Origin: Chitinophagaceae bacterium
GTDB lineage: Bacteria; Bacteroidota; Bacteroidia; Chitinophagales; Chitinophagaceae
Direction of reading: 5' to 3'
Length of the DNA: 11,963 bases
NCBI GenBank assembly: GCA_016786965.1
Contig: JAEUVL010000367.1
Coordinates: forward strand, 1 to 11,963
In this document: positions 1-6,346 of the stretch, piece after piece
Position numbering within the stretch: the stretch's first letter is position 1
Layout of the letters: each line of letters starts with the position of its first letter
The notes under the pieces: generated by a model
Told to the model about the DNA's origin: nothing
Seen by the model: only the letters and a program-made list of their open reading frames with translations
Databases searched by the model: none
Position numbers and translations under genes: made by a program

Positions 1-747
1 ATCGGGGGTGATGGCAGTATTGCCAATGATGAAGAACACATTCATCGTGCCGCATTCCTGCACATATTTGTGCTCAAAAGCATCCATCCATAACACCTGG
101 TCGTATCCTTTCTTTTTAGCCTGTGCTGTGGCATACATGGCGGCGCCATAGTTGCCTGCAGCCTTTGCATACCCCACTCCACCCGGTGCCGCCCTTACAT
201 ATTGCTCCTCTACGTAAATGCGCATGGGTGTGTTGTAATAGGGCCCGGTCGGGCTAAGAATGATCATAAATTTGTAGTTGTCAGAAGGTCGAACACCTAT
301 CAGCTCATCAGAAGAGAACATGAAAGGTCTTATGTATAAAGAGTGGTCCTCTTTATAAGGTATCCAGTTCTTATCGAGTTCAATCAGCTGCCGCATGCCT
401 TCCATAAATAATTCTTCCGGTACCTGCGGCATCTGCATTCTTTCCGCAGAAATATTGAAGCGGGAAAAATTATCCTGCGGACGGAATATAAAGGCATTTC
501 CATCAGCGTCTTTGTAAGCTTTGATCCCTTCAAAAATAGCCTGTCCATAATGAAGGGCCGCCAGCGACGGACTCAGCAGCAATGGTTGGTAAGGTTTTAT
601 TTCAATATTCTTCCATTCCCCGTTCTCGTAATCTGCTTCGAGCATGTGGTCAGTAAAATACTTACCAAAAGGCAGGTTGTCGAGATTAAGGTCCTGAAGT
701 TTGCTTCTTTCTGCTTTTGTTATTGAAATGTCCATGGCTGCCGTCAT
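1..747 (-). CDS. ilvE: Branched-chain amino acid aminotransferase, 5' part (runs off the left edge)
   Basis: PLP-dependent transaminase interconverting leucine, isoleucine and valine with their 2-oxo acids, using glutamate/2-oxoglutarate; cytosolic. The first 249 residues are present and the C-terminal third lies beyond base 1. Visible family marks are LHYGQAIFEGIKAY (about residues 65-78), the RPxxNxxRFN region (89-98), the YIRP stretch (138-141), GYAKAAGNYG (192-201) with the presumed PLP lysine K195, and ECGTMNVFF (231-239), which corresponds to the family's GTMN signature. This arrangement fits the eukaryote-like (type II) branch of BCATs. The start is ambiguous: an ATG at 747 and a second in-frame ATG at 735 (MDISITKAE) are both possible. 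It diverges from the gene starting at 821, sharing a 73-base intergenic region. The identification is secure; only the exact start is uncertain. Confidence 0.93.
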   Translation of the reverse strand, partial: MTAAMDISITKAERSKLQDLNLDNLPFGKYFTDHMLEADYENGEWKNIEIKPYQPLLLSPSLAALHYGQAIFEGIKAYKDADGNAFIFRPQDNFSRFNISAERMQMPQVPEELFMEGMRQLIELDKNWIPYKEDHSLYIRPFMFSSDELIGVRPSDNYKFMIILSPTGPYYNTPMRIYVEEQYVRAAPGGVGYAKAAGNYGAAMYATAQAKKKGYDQVLWMDAFEHKYVQECGTMNVFFIIGNTAITPD

Positions 748-768
748 AAAAGTTTATTTTTACGGGGT

Positions 769-776
769 CAAAGAAA
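769..776 (-). promoter_or_regulatory. Weak -7-like element upstream of ilvE
   Basis: On the minus strand this reads TTTCTTTG, one mismatch from the Bacteroidota -7 consensus TAnnTTTG, about 22 bases before the ATG at 747. No clear -33 TTG was found at the expected spacing, so it is only a candidate. Confidence 0.22.
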
Positions 777-820
777 CGAAAAAAAAGCTAACAGGTATTA
801 GTATAATTATCAACCAGATT

Positions 821-1360
821 ATGGATATTAATCATATAGAGTTAAATGCATCAGTGGTCGCTAATTTATATACCCATACATTGATCAGCACAAATGAGGT
901 AATAGCTGAAAAGCCGGTAGCAGCGCCGCCTGCGGAGACAGGGCCATCCAGAACAGACAAACCTGAAACAGCCTGGAAATCACTCGGAAATAACCAAAAA
1001 AACATATTGCTTGTAGTGGATACCCCTGGTGTGGTGTATTTATCTGACAATGAGCTGACATTTCTTACAGGCATTCTCGGCGCCTGCAAATTGACGCTGG
1101 CAGATGTAGCCATTGTAAACCGGCATAATCACCCAGAAATGGGATATAAAGAGCTGATAACCCATTTCAAAAGCAAGATCGTGTTACTTTTTGCAGTAGA
1201 ACCTGTTACGTTTGGTTTGCCGATCAGTTTTCCTCCGTACCAGTCACAAGCCTTCGCCAGTAATACATTCTTATTCTCTCCCTCTTTGGCAGAGCTAGAA
1301 AATGACCGGGTGGAGAAAAGCAAATTATGGGTATGCCTGAAGAGGCTGTTTAATTTATAA
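821..1360 (+). CDS. Uncharacterised 179-aa protein, candidate DNA polymerase III psi (HolD)-like
   Basis: I do not recognise this as a named Bacteroidota family. The N-terminus (1-20) looks helical and is followed by a low-complexity Ala/Pro/Thr linker (about 28-57). A compact alpha/beta domain starts near residue 60: a hydrophobic strand ILLVVDTPG, a helix LTFLTGILGAC, the strand region LADVAIVN, a second strand IVLLFAVEP (120-128), and a C-terminal SPSLAELxxDxxxKxxLWxxLKxLF (153-177). This order, and especially the SPxLxxL...LW ending, resembles what I remember of E. coli HolD (psi), which binds chi and the clamp loader. That is an unaided comparison, so the role is inference. The frame stays open upstream to 701, but that part overlaps ilvE; the ATG at 821 lies outside it and begins the plausible protein (MDINHIELN). 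It is followed 81 bases later by rdgB on the same strand. Confidence 0.75.
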   Translation: MDINHIELNASVVANLYTHTLISTNEVIAEKPVAAPPAETGPSRTDKPETAWKSLGNNQKNILLVVDTPGVVYLSDNELTFLTGILGACKLTLADVAIVNRHNHPEMGYKELITHFKSKIVLLFAVEPVTFGLPISFPPYQSQAFASNTFLFSPSLAELENDRVEKSKLWVCLKRLFNL

Positions 1361-1441
1361 GGATCCTCAAGACAACGCTAAGACGATAAATATCAACCCT
1401 CTTCCTGCCTTGCCAGGCCAATACAAAAAAAGAAAAAACAA

Positions 1442-2029
1442 TTGAAACTCATCTTTGCCACCAACAACCAGCATAAAGTTGACGAACTGCGATCTCTTGT
1501 CACAACAGAATTCGATATCATTACCCTGAAAGAAGCAGGTATTGATATTGATATCCCCGAGCCCTACGATACCCTGGAAGAAAATGCAACGGGTAAGGCC
1601 CGAACCATTTTCGACATGACCAGTACCAACTGCTTTAGTGAAGATACAGGGCTGGAAGTGACAGCACTGAATGGCGAACCCGGGGTAAAAAGTGCCCGCT
1701 ACGCAGGCAATAACCGCTCGTTTGATGCCAATATTGATAAGCTTTTGATTAATTTGGCGGGCAAACCTGATAGAAGTGCCCGTTTCAGGACCGTTATATC
1801 CCTGATACTTGATGGTCATGAAACCCAATTTGAGGGTGAATGCAAAGGAAGAATCATTGAAACAAGAAGAGGCGACCAGGGTTTTGGATATGATCCGGTG
1901 TTTGTGCCAGAAGGTTCGGACAAAACCTTTGCTGAAATGACTCTGACGGAAAAAGGAGAATTCAGCCACCGGGCAAGGGCCACGCAAAAGCTGGTAGCAT
2001 TTTTGAATACTTATAAATTAAACGACTGA
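1442..2029 (+). CDS. rdgB: XTP/dITP diphosphatase (non-canonical purine NTP pyrophosphatase, Ham1/RdgB family)
   Basis: Hydrolyses dITP, XTP and related deaminated purine NTPs to the monophosphate and pyrophosphate, keeping them out of DNA and RNA; cytosolic, usually a dimer. At 195 residues it has the normal family length. Signatures seen are FATNNxHKxxEL-type N-terminus (here FATNNQHKVDEL, 5-16), SEDTGLEVxALxGxPGxxSARYAG (66-89) with the catalytic acidic pair E67/D68, GDQGFGYDPVFxP (144-156), and the C-terminal FSHRARA (174-180). The start is TTG at 1442, giving the canonical MKLIFATNN terminus; no ATG is available nearby in frame. The sigma factor gene begins 2 nt after its stop, so the two are very probably co-transcribed and perhaps translationally coupled. 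The A/T-rich purine tract just upstream has no clear Shine-Dalgarno, as is common in this phylum. Confidence 0.95.
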   Translation: MKLIFATNNQHKVDELRSLVTTEFDIITLKEAGIDIDIPEPYDTLEENATGKARTIFDMTSTNCFSEDTGLEVTALNGEPGVKSARYAGNNRSFDANIDKLLINLAGKPDRSARFRTVISLILDGHETQFEGECKGRIIETRRGDQGFGYDPVFVPEGSDKTFAEMTLTEKGEFSHRARATQKLVAFLNTYKLND

Positions 2030-2031
2030 TT

Positions 2032-2610
2032 TTGACTCCCGAACGCAACCAAAATATTACCGAGAGCGACCTTATAAAAGGATGCCTGCAGGGCGAACGG
2101 CGAATGCAGGAAGAGCTCTACAAACGCTTCTCCCCCAGAATGTATGCAGTTTGCCTTCGCTACGCCGGCAATGCCGAAGAAGCAGAAGACATTTTACAGG
2201 AAGGATTTATCAAGATCTTTAAAAAGCTGGACAGTTTCCGTGGTGATGGTTCTTTCGAAGGTTGGTTACGGCGCATTTTTGTAAATACAGCTATTGAACA
2301 TTTTCGCCGCAAGCGATACCTGATGCCGGTAACGGAAAAGGAAGAGAACACCATAGAAGGTAAATACACTTCGGTGCTGGATGAACTGGGTGCGAAAGAC
2401 ATCATGGCACTGGTACAGGAACTATCGCCCGGGTACCGTACCGTGTTTAATATGTATGTGGTGGAAGGGTATACCCATAAAGAGATTGCTGATATACTCG
2501 GCATCAGCGAAGGTACCAGCAAATCCCAACTGTCTAGAGCTAAAGTGATCCTGCAGGATATGGTAAGAAATTTTATTGACAAACACAGAGGTGTGAAACT
2601 AAAACAATGA
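2032..2610 (+). CDS. ECF-type RNA polymerase sigma factor
   Basis: Extracytoplasmic-function sigma-70 family protein of 192 residues that directs RNA polymerase to a limited promoter set. Region 2 covers about residues 25-97: EELYKRFSPRMYAVCLRYAG, then the EEAEDILQEGFIKIFKKL core-binding helix, and FEGWLRRIFVNTAIEHFRRKR for -10 recognition. A short acidic linker (about 102-120) leads to region 4 (about 124-178), with LSPGYRTVFNMYVVEGYTH and the helix-turn-helix HKEIADILGISEGTSKSQL (149-167). There is no region 1.1 or 3, as expected for the ECF class. The start is TTG at 2032, 2 nt after the rdgB stop; it places the acidic helix ITESDLIKGCLQG correctly at the front. The next two genes, a secreted protein and a membrane protein, follow at 20 and 16 nt; the latter is the likely anti-sigma factor. 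Regulon unknown. Confidence 0.93.
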   Translation: MTPERNQNITESDLIKGCLQGERRMQEELYKRFSPRMYAVCLRYAGNAEEAEDILQEGFIKIFKKLDSFRGDGSFEGWLRRIFVNTAIEHFRRKRYLMPVTEKEENTIEGKYTSVLDELGAKDIMALVQELSPGYRTVFNMYVVEGYTHKEIADILGISEGTSKSQLSRAKVILQDMVRNFIDKHRGVKLKQ

Positions 2611-2630
2611 TAACCTTATAAAAAATCACG

Positions 2631-3272
2631 ATGAGAACCACATCATTGTTTATACTGACTTTCTTTTCGATCGTATCATTTACCCCGGAAAAAAAATTCT
2701 ATTGCGCCTGCTGCGCTGAAAAAGGCGACTATGCCGTTTATTCAACAAGGTTTGATAAAGAAAAAACAGCATTACTACAAGAAATGACCTTTACACCTGC
2801 AGCTAATTTATATATGACCAATGCCGGTTTTGATGGGATGAAAGGGCTGAACAGTATCAAAAAAAGCTATGAGGCCTGGGAAATGAGTGATACAGCAACC
2901 AGTTCTGTTTTTTTTACTTCCAAAAATTCTCTCACTGCTAAAAGCTGGAAGTTCGATTTCAAAACCGCTGATGCCAAGACGGGTACACTAAACCTTCTAC
3001 TGCCCTTGAAAATTGAAAACTTCAAAGCAGATATACACGATTCACAGGCCGGTGAGGTGATACTTTATAAAGAAATGCGTTTCAAAGGTACCGTTCAAAG
3101 TGGTACAGGTTTTTTCAGCGGTGGCCTTCAAAAACCTGCCACTTACTTTCTTGTGTTGCAGGGCCGTGGTAATAATTGTGATAATGCAGAAGATTTTAAA
3201 ACCTGGCGTCTTGAAATTACCGGCAGCAATGCCAGTTATACTTTTTGGGGCACACTCAACATAAACAGCTAG
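2631..3272 (+). CDS. Secreted protein of unknown function with a cysteine-rich N-terminus
   Basis: Not recognised. The 213-residue product starts with a typical signal peptide (MRTTSLFILTFFSIVSF, 1-17), so the mature protein is probably periplasmic or outer-surface. Just after it come three cysteines in CACC (25-28), and one more sits at C183 in GNNCDNAED. The rest is rich in beta-prone stretches with many aromatic and Lys/Thr residues, including LTAKSWKFDF, TLNLLLPLKIENF and a final WRLEITGSNASYTFWG. No enzymatic motif or transmembrane helix other than the signal is evident. A lipobox is not convincing because no small-residue triplet precedes C25. It lies between the ECF sigma gene (20 nt gap) and the membrane protein at 3289 (16 nt gap), so it is probably part of the same transcript and may act in signal sensing or be an output. 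That role is inferred from position only. Confidence 0.8.
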   Translation: MRTTSLFILTFFSIVSFTPEKKFYCACCAEKGDYAVYSTRFDKEKTALLQEMTFTPAANLYMTNAGFDGMKGLNSIKKSYEAWEMSDTATSSVFFTSKNSLTAKSWKFDFKTADAKTGTLNLLLPLKIENFKADIHDSQAGEVILYKEMRFKGTVQSGTGFFSGGLQKPATYFLVLQGRGNNCDNAEDFKTWRLEITGSNASYTFWGTLNINS

Positions 3273-3288
3273 ACCGCAAAATGGAATA

Positions 3289-4230
3289 TTGATCTTGGAA
3301 AACAACAACAAACTATATAACCTTGAAATAACGCCACCGGACGGTGTATGGAATAAGATCAGTGCCGAACTAGACGATGCCGAATTGTCCAGCAGATTTC
3401 CTTCTGCGCTTTATGCGTTGGAAGAGACCCCACCCGCACCAGCATGGCAAAACATTGCTGCTGCATTGGATCAACCAGTATTTGAAAACGCCTACGCTGC
3501 TAAACTATCTGTCATAGAAGTAACCCCACCAGCCGCAACCTGGAGTAAAATACAAAGAGCACTTGATGCGGAGCATGAAGCGGCAATACCCGATCACAGA
3601 AGATTATCACCTTTGTTGAAATATGCAGCGGCTGCAGTCATTACCGGGCTGTTGGCCTGGGCTGGTTATTCTCTGCTCAATAATAAAAAGGAGATAGAAA
3701 CGGTGGCCAAGAAAGATTCGCCTGCAGTTCCAGAGAAAAAGAATACGATCGTCATTCCAACAGAAGAGACTGTAACAAATGAACCAGTAGTTGCCAGCGA
3801 CAGAACAAGCAGCGTCGGCACTGATGATGATGCAAGGAACGAAGCCGCACTCGAAGCCAGCAAAAAAACTTATGCAAAGCTTGACATCAACACCAACAGT
3901 AAAATAAAAGAAGCCGCTAATTTTTATTTTGGACAATCTGGCACCACCCGTGACCTGGACCTCGGCAATGAAAACAGTATCCCCTATCATAAGAAAGACA
4001 CTGACCGCTATATTATGCTGATAACACCCGATGGCAATATCATTCGGATGTCCAAGAAATTAAGCAATATGATATGCTGCGTTTCTGGTGAAGAGCAGGA
4101 TGAGGAATGTAAAGACCAGATGAAAAAATGGCAGGAAAAAATGGCCAATTCATCTGCGGGGCACTCTCCCGGAAACCTGATTGACATACTAAGCCTCTTG
4201 AGTAACTCGGAAGAGGATGAAAAATTCTGA
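3289..4230 (+). CDS. Single-pass membrane protein with three TPPxxxW repeats, probable anti-sigma factor
   Basis: 313 residues in three parts. The N-terminal cytoplasmic part has three 32-residue repeats centred on LEITPPDGVWNKI (12-24), LEETPPAPAWQNI (44-56) and IEVTPPAATWSKI (76-88), each ending in (A/E)LD. One transmembrane helix follows (about 111-130, KYAAAAVITGLLAWAGYSLL), preceded by HRR, consistent with N-in topology. The periplasmic part has a charged, low-complexity stalk (about 131-215) and a C-terminal region with YIMLITPDGNIIRMSKKL (241-258), cysteines C263, C264 and C274, and a helical tail. Membrane proteins with a short N-terminal P..W..I motif commonly sit beside ECF sigma genes in Bacteroidota, so an anti-sigma role is likely, though no classical zinc-binding ASD motif (HxxxCxxC) is present. 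The start is TTG at 3289; TTG at 3295 is also possible. The triplicated motif is unusual. Confidence 0.82.
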   Translation: MILENNNKLYNLEITPPDGVWNKISAELDDAELSSRFPSALYALEETPPAPAWQNIAAALDQPVFENAYAAKLSVIEVTPPAATWSKIQRALDAEHEAAIPDHRRLSPLLKYAAAAVITGLLAWAGYSLLNNKKEIETVAKKDSPAVPEKKNTIVIPTEETVTNEPVVASDRTSSVGTDDDARNEAALEASKKTYAKLDINTNSKIKEAANFYFGQSGTTRDLDLGNENSIPYHKKDTDRYIMLITPDGNIIRMSKKLSNMICCVSGEEQDEECKDQMKKWQEKMANSSAGHSPGNLIDILSLLSNSEEDEKF

Positions 4231-4240
4231 TCATCCCCTC
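4213..4240 (+). terminator. Possible weak terminator hairpin after the sigma/anti-sigma unit
   Basis: GGATGA (4215-4220) pairs with TCATCC (4231-4236) across a 10-nt loop, with GA/TC able to extend the stem past a two-base bulge. The following sequence is T-rich (TTATTTAATTTTATA) but has no clean U-run. The stem overlaps the end of the coding region. Weak evidence. Confidence 0.25.
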
Positions 4241-4292
4241 CTGTTATTTAATTTTATACCTCTTCCTTCCCTTTAAAGTTTAAAATAAATAC

Positions 4293-4724
4293 ATGGCAAG
4301 AATAAAGATCAGCCTGCCGGATACATTTCAATTCAATTGCCAGATACCGGTGCGGATTACCGATGTAAACTATGGCGGCCATGTTGGAAATGATGCCATC
4401 CTATCTCTCATTCACGAAGCAAGGATGCAATACTTCAGCAGCATTGGATATACTGAAATGAATGTGGCCGGTGCGGGAATGATAATGGCTGATGTGGCCA
4501 TTGAATTCAAAAGCGAATTATTCTATGGAGATGTGCTTACCGTGTCTGTAACAGCAGGTGAATTTTCCAAGGTTGGATTTGATATCTTCTACAAACTGGA
4601 AAAACAAGGTGTGGAGAAAACGATCCTGGTAGCGGCTGCAAAAACAGGAATGGTTTGTTATGACTACAAGATGAAAAAAATAACCGCCGTGCCGGAGGAA
4701 GCATTGAAAAAGATGAAAAGGTAA
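4293..4724 (+). CDS. Acyl-CoA thioesterase-like hotdog protein (4HBT family)
   Basis: Small hotdog-fold protein of 143 residues, the normal size for the 4-hydroxybenzoyl-CoA thioesterase / YbgC-like group, expected to hydrolyse an acyl-CoA thioester in the cytosol. The diagnostic stretch is RITDVNYGGHVGNDAILSLIHEAR (21-44), with the usual catalytic Asp at D24, followed by GGH and N33 and the long hotdog helix. Later come the FKSELFYGDVLTV strand (72-84), which matches the family pattern (Y/F)(R)xxxxxGD, and AAAKTGMVCYD (115-125). The substrate cannot be read from sequence. The ATG at 4293 is preceded by an A/T-rich stretch of about 60 bases, so it may have its own promoter, though no TAnnTTTG is evident. 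Its 3' end faces aroE, with 18 nt between the two stop codons. Confidence 0.9.
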   Translation: MARIKISLPDTFQFNCQIPVRITDVNYGGHVGNDAILSLIHEARMQYFSSIGYTEMNVAGAGMIMADVAIEFKSELFYGDVLTVSVTAGEFSKVGFDIFYKLEKQGVEKTILVAAAKTGMVCYDYKMKKITAVPEEALKKMKR

Positions 4725-4742
4725 CCGTACCTCATCAAATAC

Positions 4743-5474
4743 TTATACATTCCATATCCGCCAGCTTTCCTCTGCTTGCAGGACCAGCATTTCTTCACCA
4801 TTCTTGATCACTGCTCCCCGCTCCTCTCCTTTTTGCAGGAACAGTGTTTTTGCCGGATTGTACACCAGGTCATACAACAAATGCTGCACTGATAAATACT
4901 GATAGGGTATACCAGGGCATTCATTCACACCAGGGTACATTCCGAGTGGTGTGGTATTTATAATAATGGTACTTGAATCAATAATAGCCTCATCAAGGTC
5001 GTTATAAGTAAGCGTAGATCCTTTGTGCATTCGGCGGCTTACCACATCATACCTGATCTTTAATTTATTCAATACAAAGATGACTGCTTCTGCAGCGCCG
5101 CCATTACCCAGTACCAGTGCTTTTGTATGATGCGGTTGAAGAAGGGGCAACAAACTTTGCTCAAAGCCAATGATGTCCGTATTATACCCGGTCAGCTTTC
5201 CATTCCGGATCCTGATACAGTTACAAGCAGTGAGTCCTGCGGGCATAGCCCTCAGATCGATAAAATCCGTTACCTGTTTCTTATAAGGGATAGTGACATT
5301 TAATCCTTCCAGTTGAGGATGGGCTGATAATAAGCCAGCTAATTCGCTAACGGAAGCAAGTGGAAATAACCCGTACTGACAGTTGTCTATCCCCTCTGCT
5401 GCAAACTTCTCTGTGAAATATTTCTTAGAGAATGAATGAGACAACGGATACCCTATCAGTCCAAAAAGGCGCAT
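4743..5474 (-). CDS. aroE: Shikimate dehydrogenase (NADP+)
   Basis: Reduces 3-dehydroshikimate to shikimate with NADPH in the aromatic amino acid (chorismate) pathway. At 243 residues it is slightly short for AroE (typically about 270). N-terminal substrate domain: GYPLSHSFS (8-16) with shikimate-binding S12 and S14, LNVTIPYKK (58-66) with catalytic K65, N85 in ACNCI, and YNTD (97-100) with catalytic D100. Nucleotide domain: LGNGGAAEAV (122-131) as the glycine-rich loop, and VVSRR (144-148), where the arginines suit NADPH. The later NTTPLGMYP and DLVYNP motifs are also typical, and the C-terminal region has the usual NGEEMLVLQ(A). The ATG at 5474 lies 11 nt after the comA stop, so the two are probably one operon. 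No anomaly in active-site residues. Confidence 0.95.
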   Translation of the reverse strand: MRLFGLIGYPLSHSFSKKYFTEKFAAEGIDNCQYGLFPLASVSELAGLLSAHPQLEGLNVTIPYKKQVTDFIDLRAMPAGLTACNCIRIRNGKLTGYNTDIIGFEQSLLPLLQPHHTKALVLGNGGAAEAVIFVLNKLKIRYDVVSRRMHKGSTLTYNDLDEAIIDSSTIIINTTPLGMYPGVNECPGIPYQYLSVQHLLYDLVYNPAKTLFLQKGEERGAVIKNGEEMLVLQAEESWRIWNV

Positions 5475-5485
5475 GGGGTGTTAGC

Positions 5486-6247
5486 TTATTTATCGAGGTA
5501 CAGGTTGAATGTATCGCCACGCAGGCCGATACGCATTGTTTCCAATGGTATTACCTCGGACGGGGCGATGTTACCAAGATTTACATTACAACCTAATATT
5601 TCAATGAAGTATAACTGCTGTGCTTTTTGAGGCGCCTCCCATATCACTTTCTCGCCGGGTATCTGGGTGAGTATCTCCTGCACCAGGCCCTCTCTTACTT
5701 CGCCGCTGCCGCGGTAGATACCTACATTGCCCGCTTCTCTCGCTTCTGCTATGACATAAGTGGAACCAGCTTCGAGTTCGGCCTTCATCAGCTCTATCCA
5801 TTTATATGGGGGAATGATATGTGCTGCGTCCTTACTACCCACTTCGCTTAACACGGTTCCATACTTGGTCAGCTTTTCTATATACCCGCATTTTTCTGCA
5901 TGCGGAATAGTGATGGAGCCATCACTTACTTCCATATAGCTGATGCCAAATTCCCTGCACACATTTATATAATCATCAAACTGGTTGCGGATCAGAAAAG
6001 CCTCAAACAAAGTGCCGCCGAAGTAAACAGGAATATTATAGGATTGATATACTTCCAGTTTCTCTTTAAGATTGGGGGTGACAAAAGATGTACCGAACCC
6101 AAGCTTTATAATATCCACATGCGGGTGACATACACTCAGAAAATTCCTGGCCTCTTCCACACTTAGTCCTTTATCCATTACCATGGTAATGCCTGACAGA
6201 CGAGGTTTTTGTTTCCGGTCTGGTATCTGCGACAAATTAAAATTCAT
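5486..6247 (-). CDS. comA: Phosphosulfolactate synthase (ComA family)
   Basis: Family reaction: sulfite adds to phosphoenolpyruvate to give (2R)-phospho-3-sulfolactate, the first step of coenzyme M synthesis in some methanogens. The 253-residue protein shows the family's ordered motifs of a TIM-barrel enzyme: GITMVMDKGL (19-28), IIKLGFGTSFV (46-56), VYFGGTLFE (74-82), MEVSDGS (105-111), LSEVGSK (133-139), YVIAEAREAG (164-173), WEAPQKAQQ (203-211), NLGNIAPSEV (223-232) and a final GLRGDTF (241-247). These match methanogen ComA closely as I remember it. Plant HSA32 also belongs to this superfamily, so the exact substrate is less certain than the fold. A Bacteroidota host does not make coenzyme M, so a sulfonate precursor for lipids or another product is more likely; that is inference. 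It precedes aroE by 11 nt and has its own promoter-like element upstream. Confidence 0.92.
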   Translation of the reverse strand: MNFNLSQIPDRKQKPRLSGITMVMDKGLSVEEARNFLSVCHPHVDIIKLGFGTSFVTPNLKEKLEVYQSYNIPVYFGGTLFEAFLIRNQFDDYINVCREFGISYMEVSDGSITIPHAEKCGYIEKLTKYGTVLSEVGSKDAAHIIPPYKWIELMKAELEAGSTYVIAEAREAGNVGIYRGSGEVREGLVQEILTQIPGEKVIWEAPQKAQQLYFIEILGCNVNLGNIAPSEVIPLETMRIGLRGDTFNLYLDK

Positions 6248-6286
6248 GCTTATGCTGTTTGATTGTTAAGACTTTTCGGATGGCCG

Positions 6287-6294
6287 CAAAAATA
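6287..6294 (-). promoter_or_regulatory. Candidate -7 element for comA-aroE
   Basis: Minus strand reads TATTTTTG, a full match to the Bacteroidota TAnnTTTG consensus, about 40 bases before the comA ATG. No obvious -33 TTG was seen at the usual spacing. It suggests comA-aroE can be transcribed independently of the TPR gene, which ends 52 bases upstream. Confidence 0.4.
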
Positions 6295-6346
6295 GGGAAG
6301 AATGAGCATAGTGTTGTTGATTTAGCCGCTGATAAAAGTCAGTACA

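Noticed and set aside
701..820. Forty-codon N-terminal extension of the psi-like protein
   Set aside because: It overlaps the start of ilvE on the other strand and reads as non-coding; ATG at 821 gives a sensible start clear of ilvE.
1367..1987. Long leftward open frame of 206 codons opposite rdgB
   Set aside because: It is antisense to a gene with all RdgB motifs and shows no recognisable protein features.
3607..3990. Leftward 127-codon open frame opposite the membrane protein gene
   Set aside because: Its apparent hydrophobic segments are the mirror of the real transmembrane helix and linker on the forward strand; no independent evidence.
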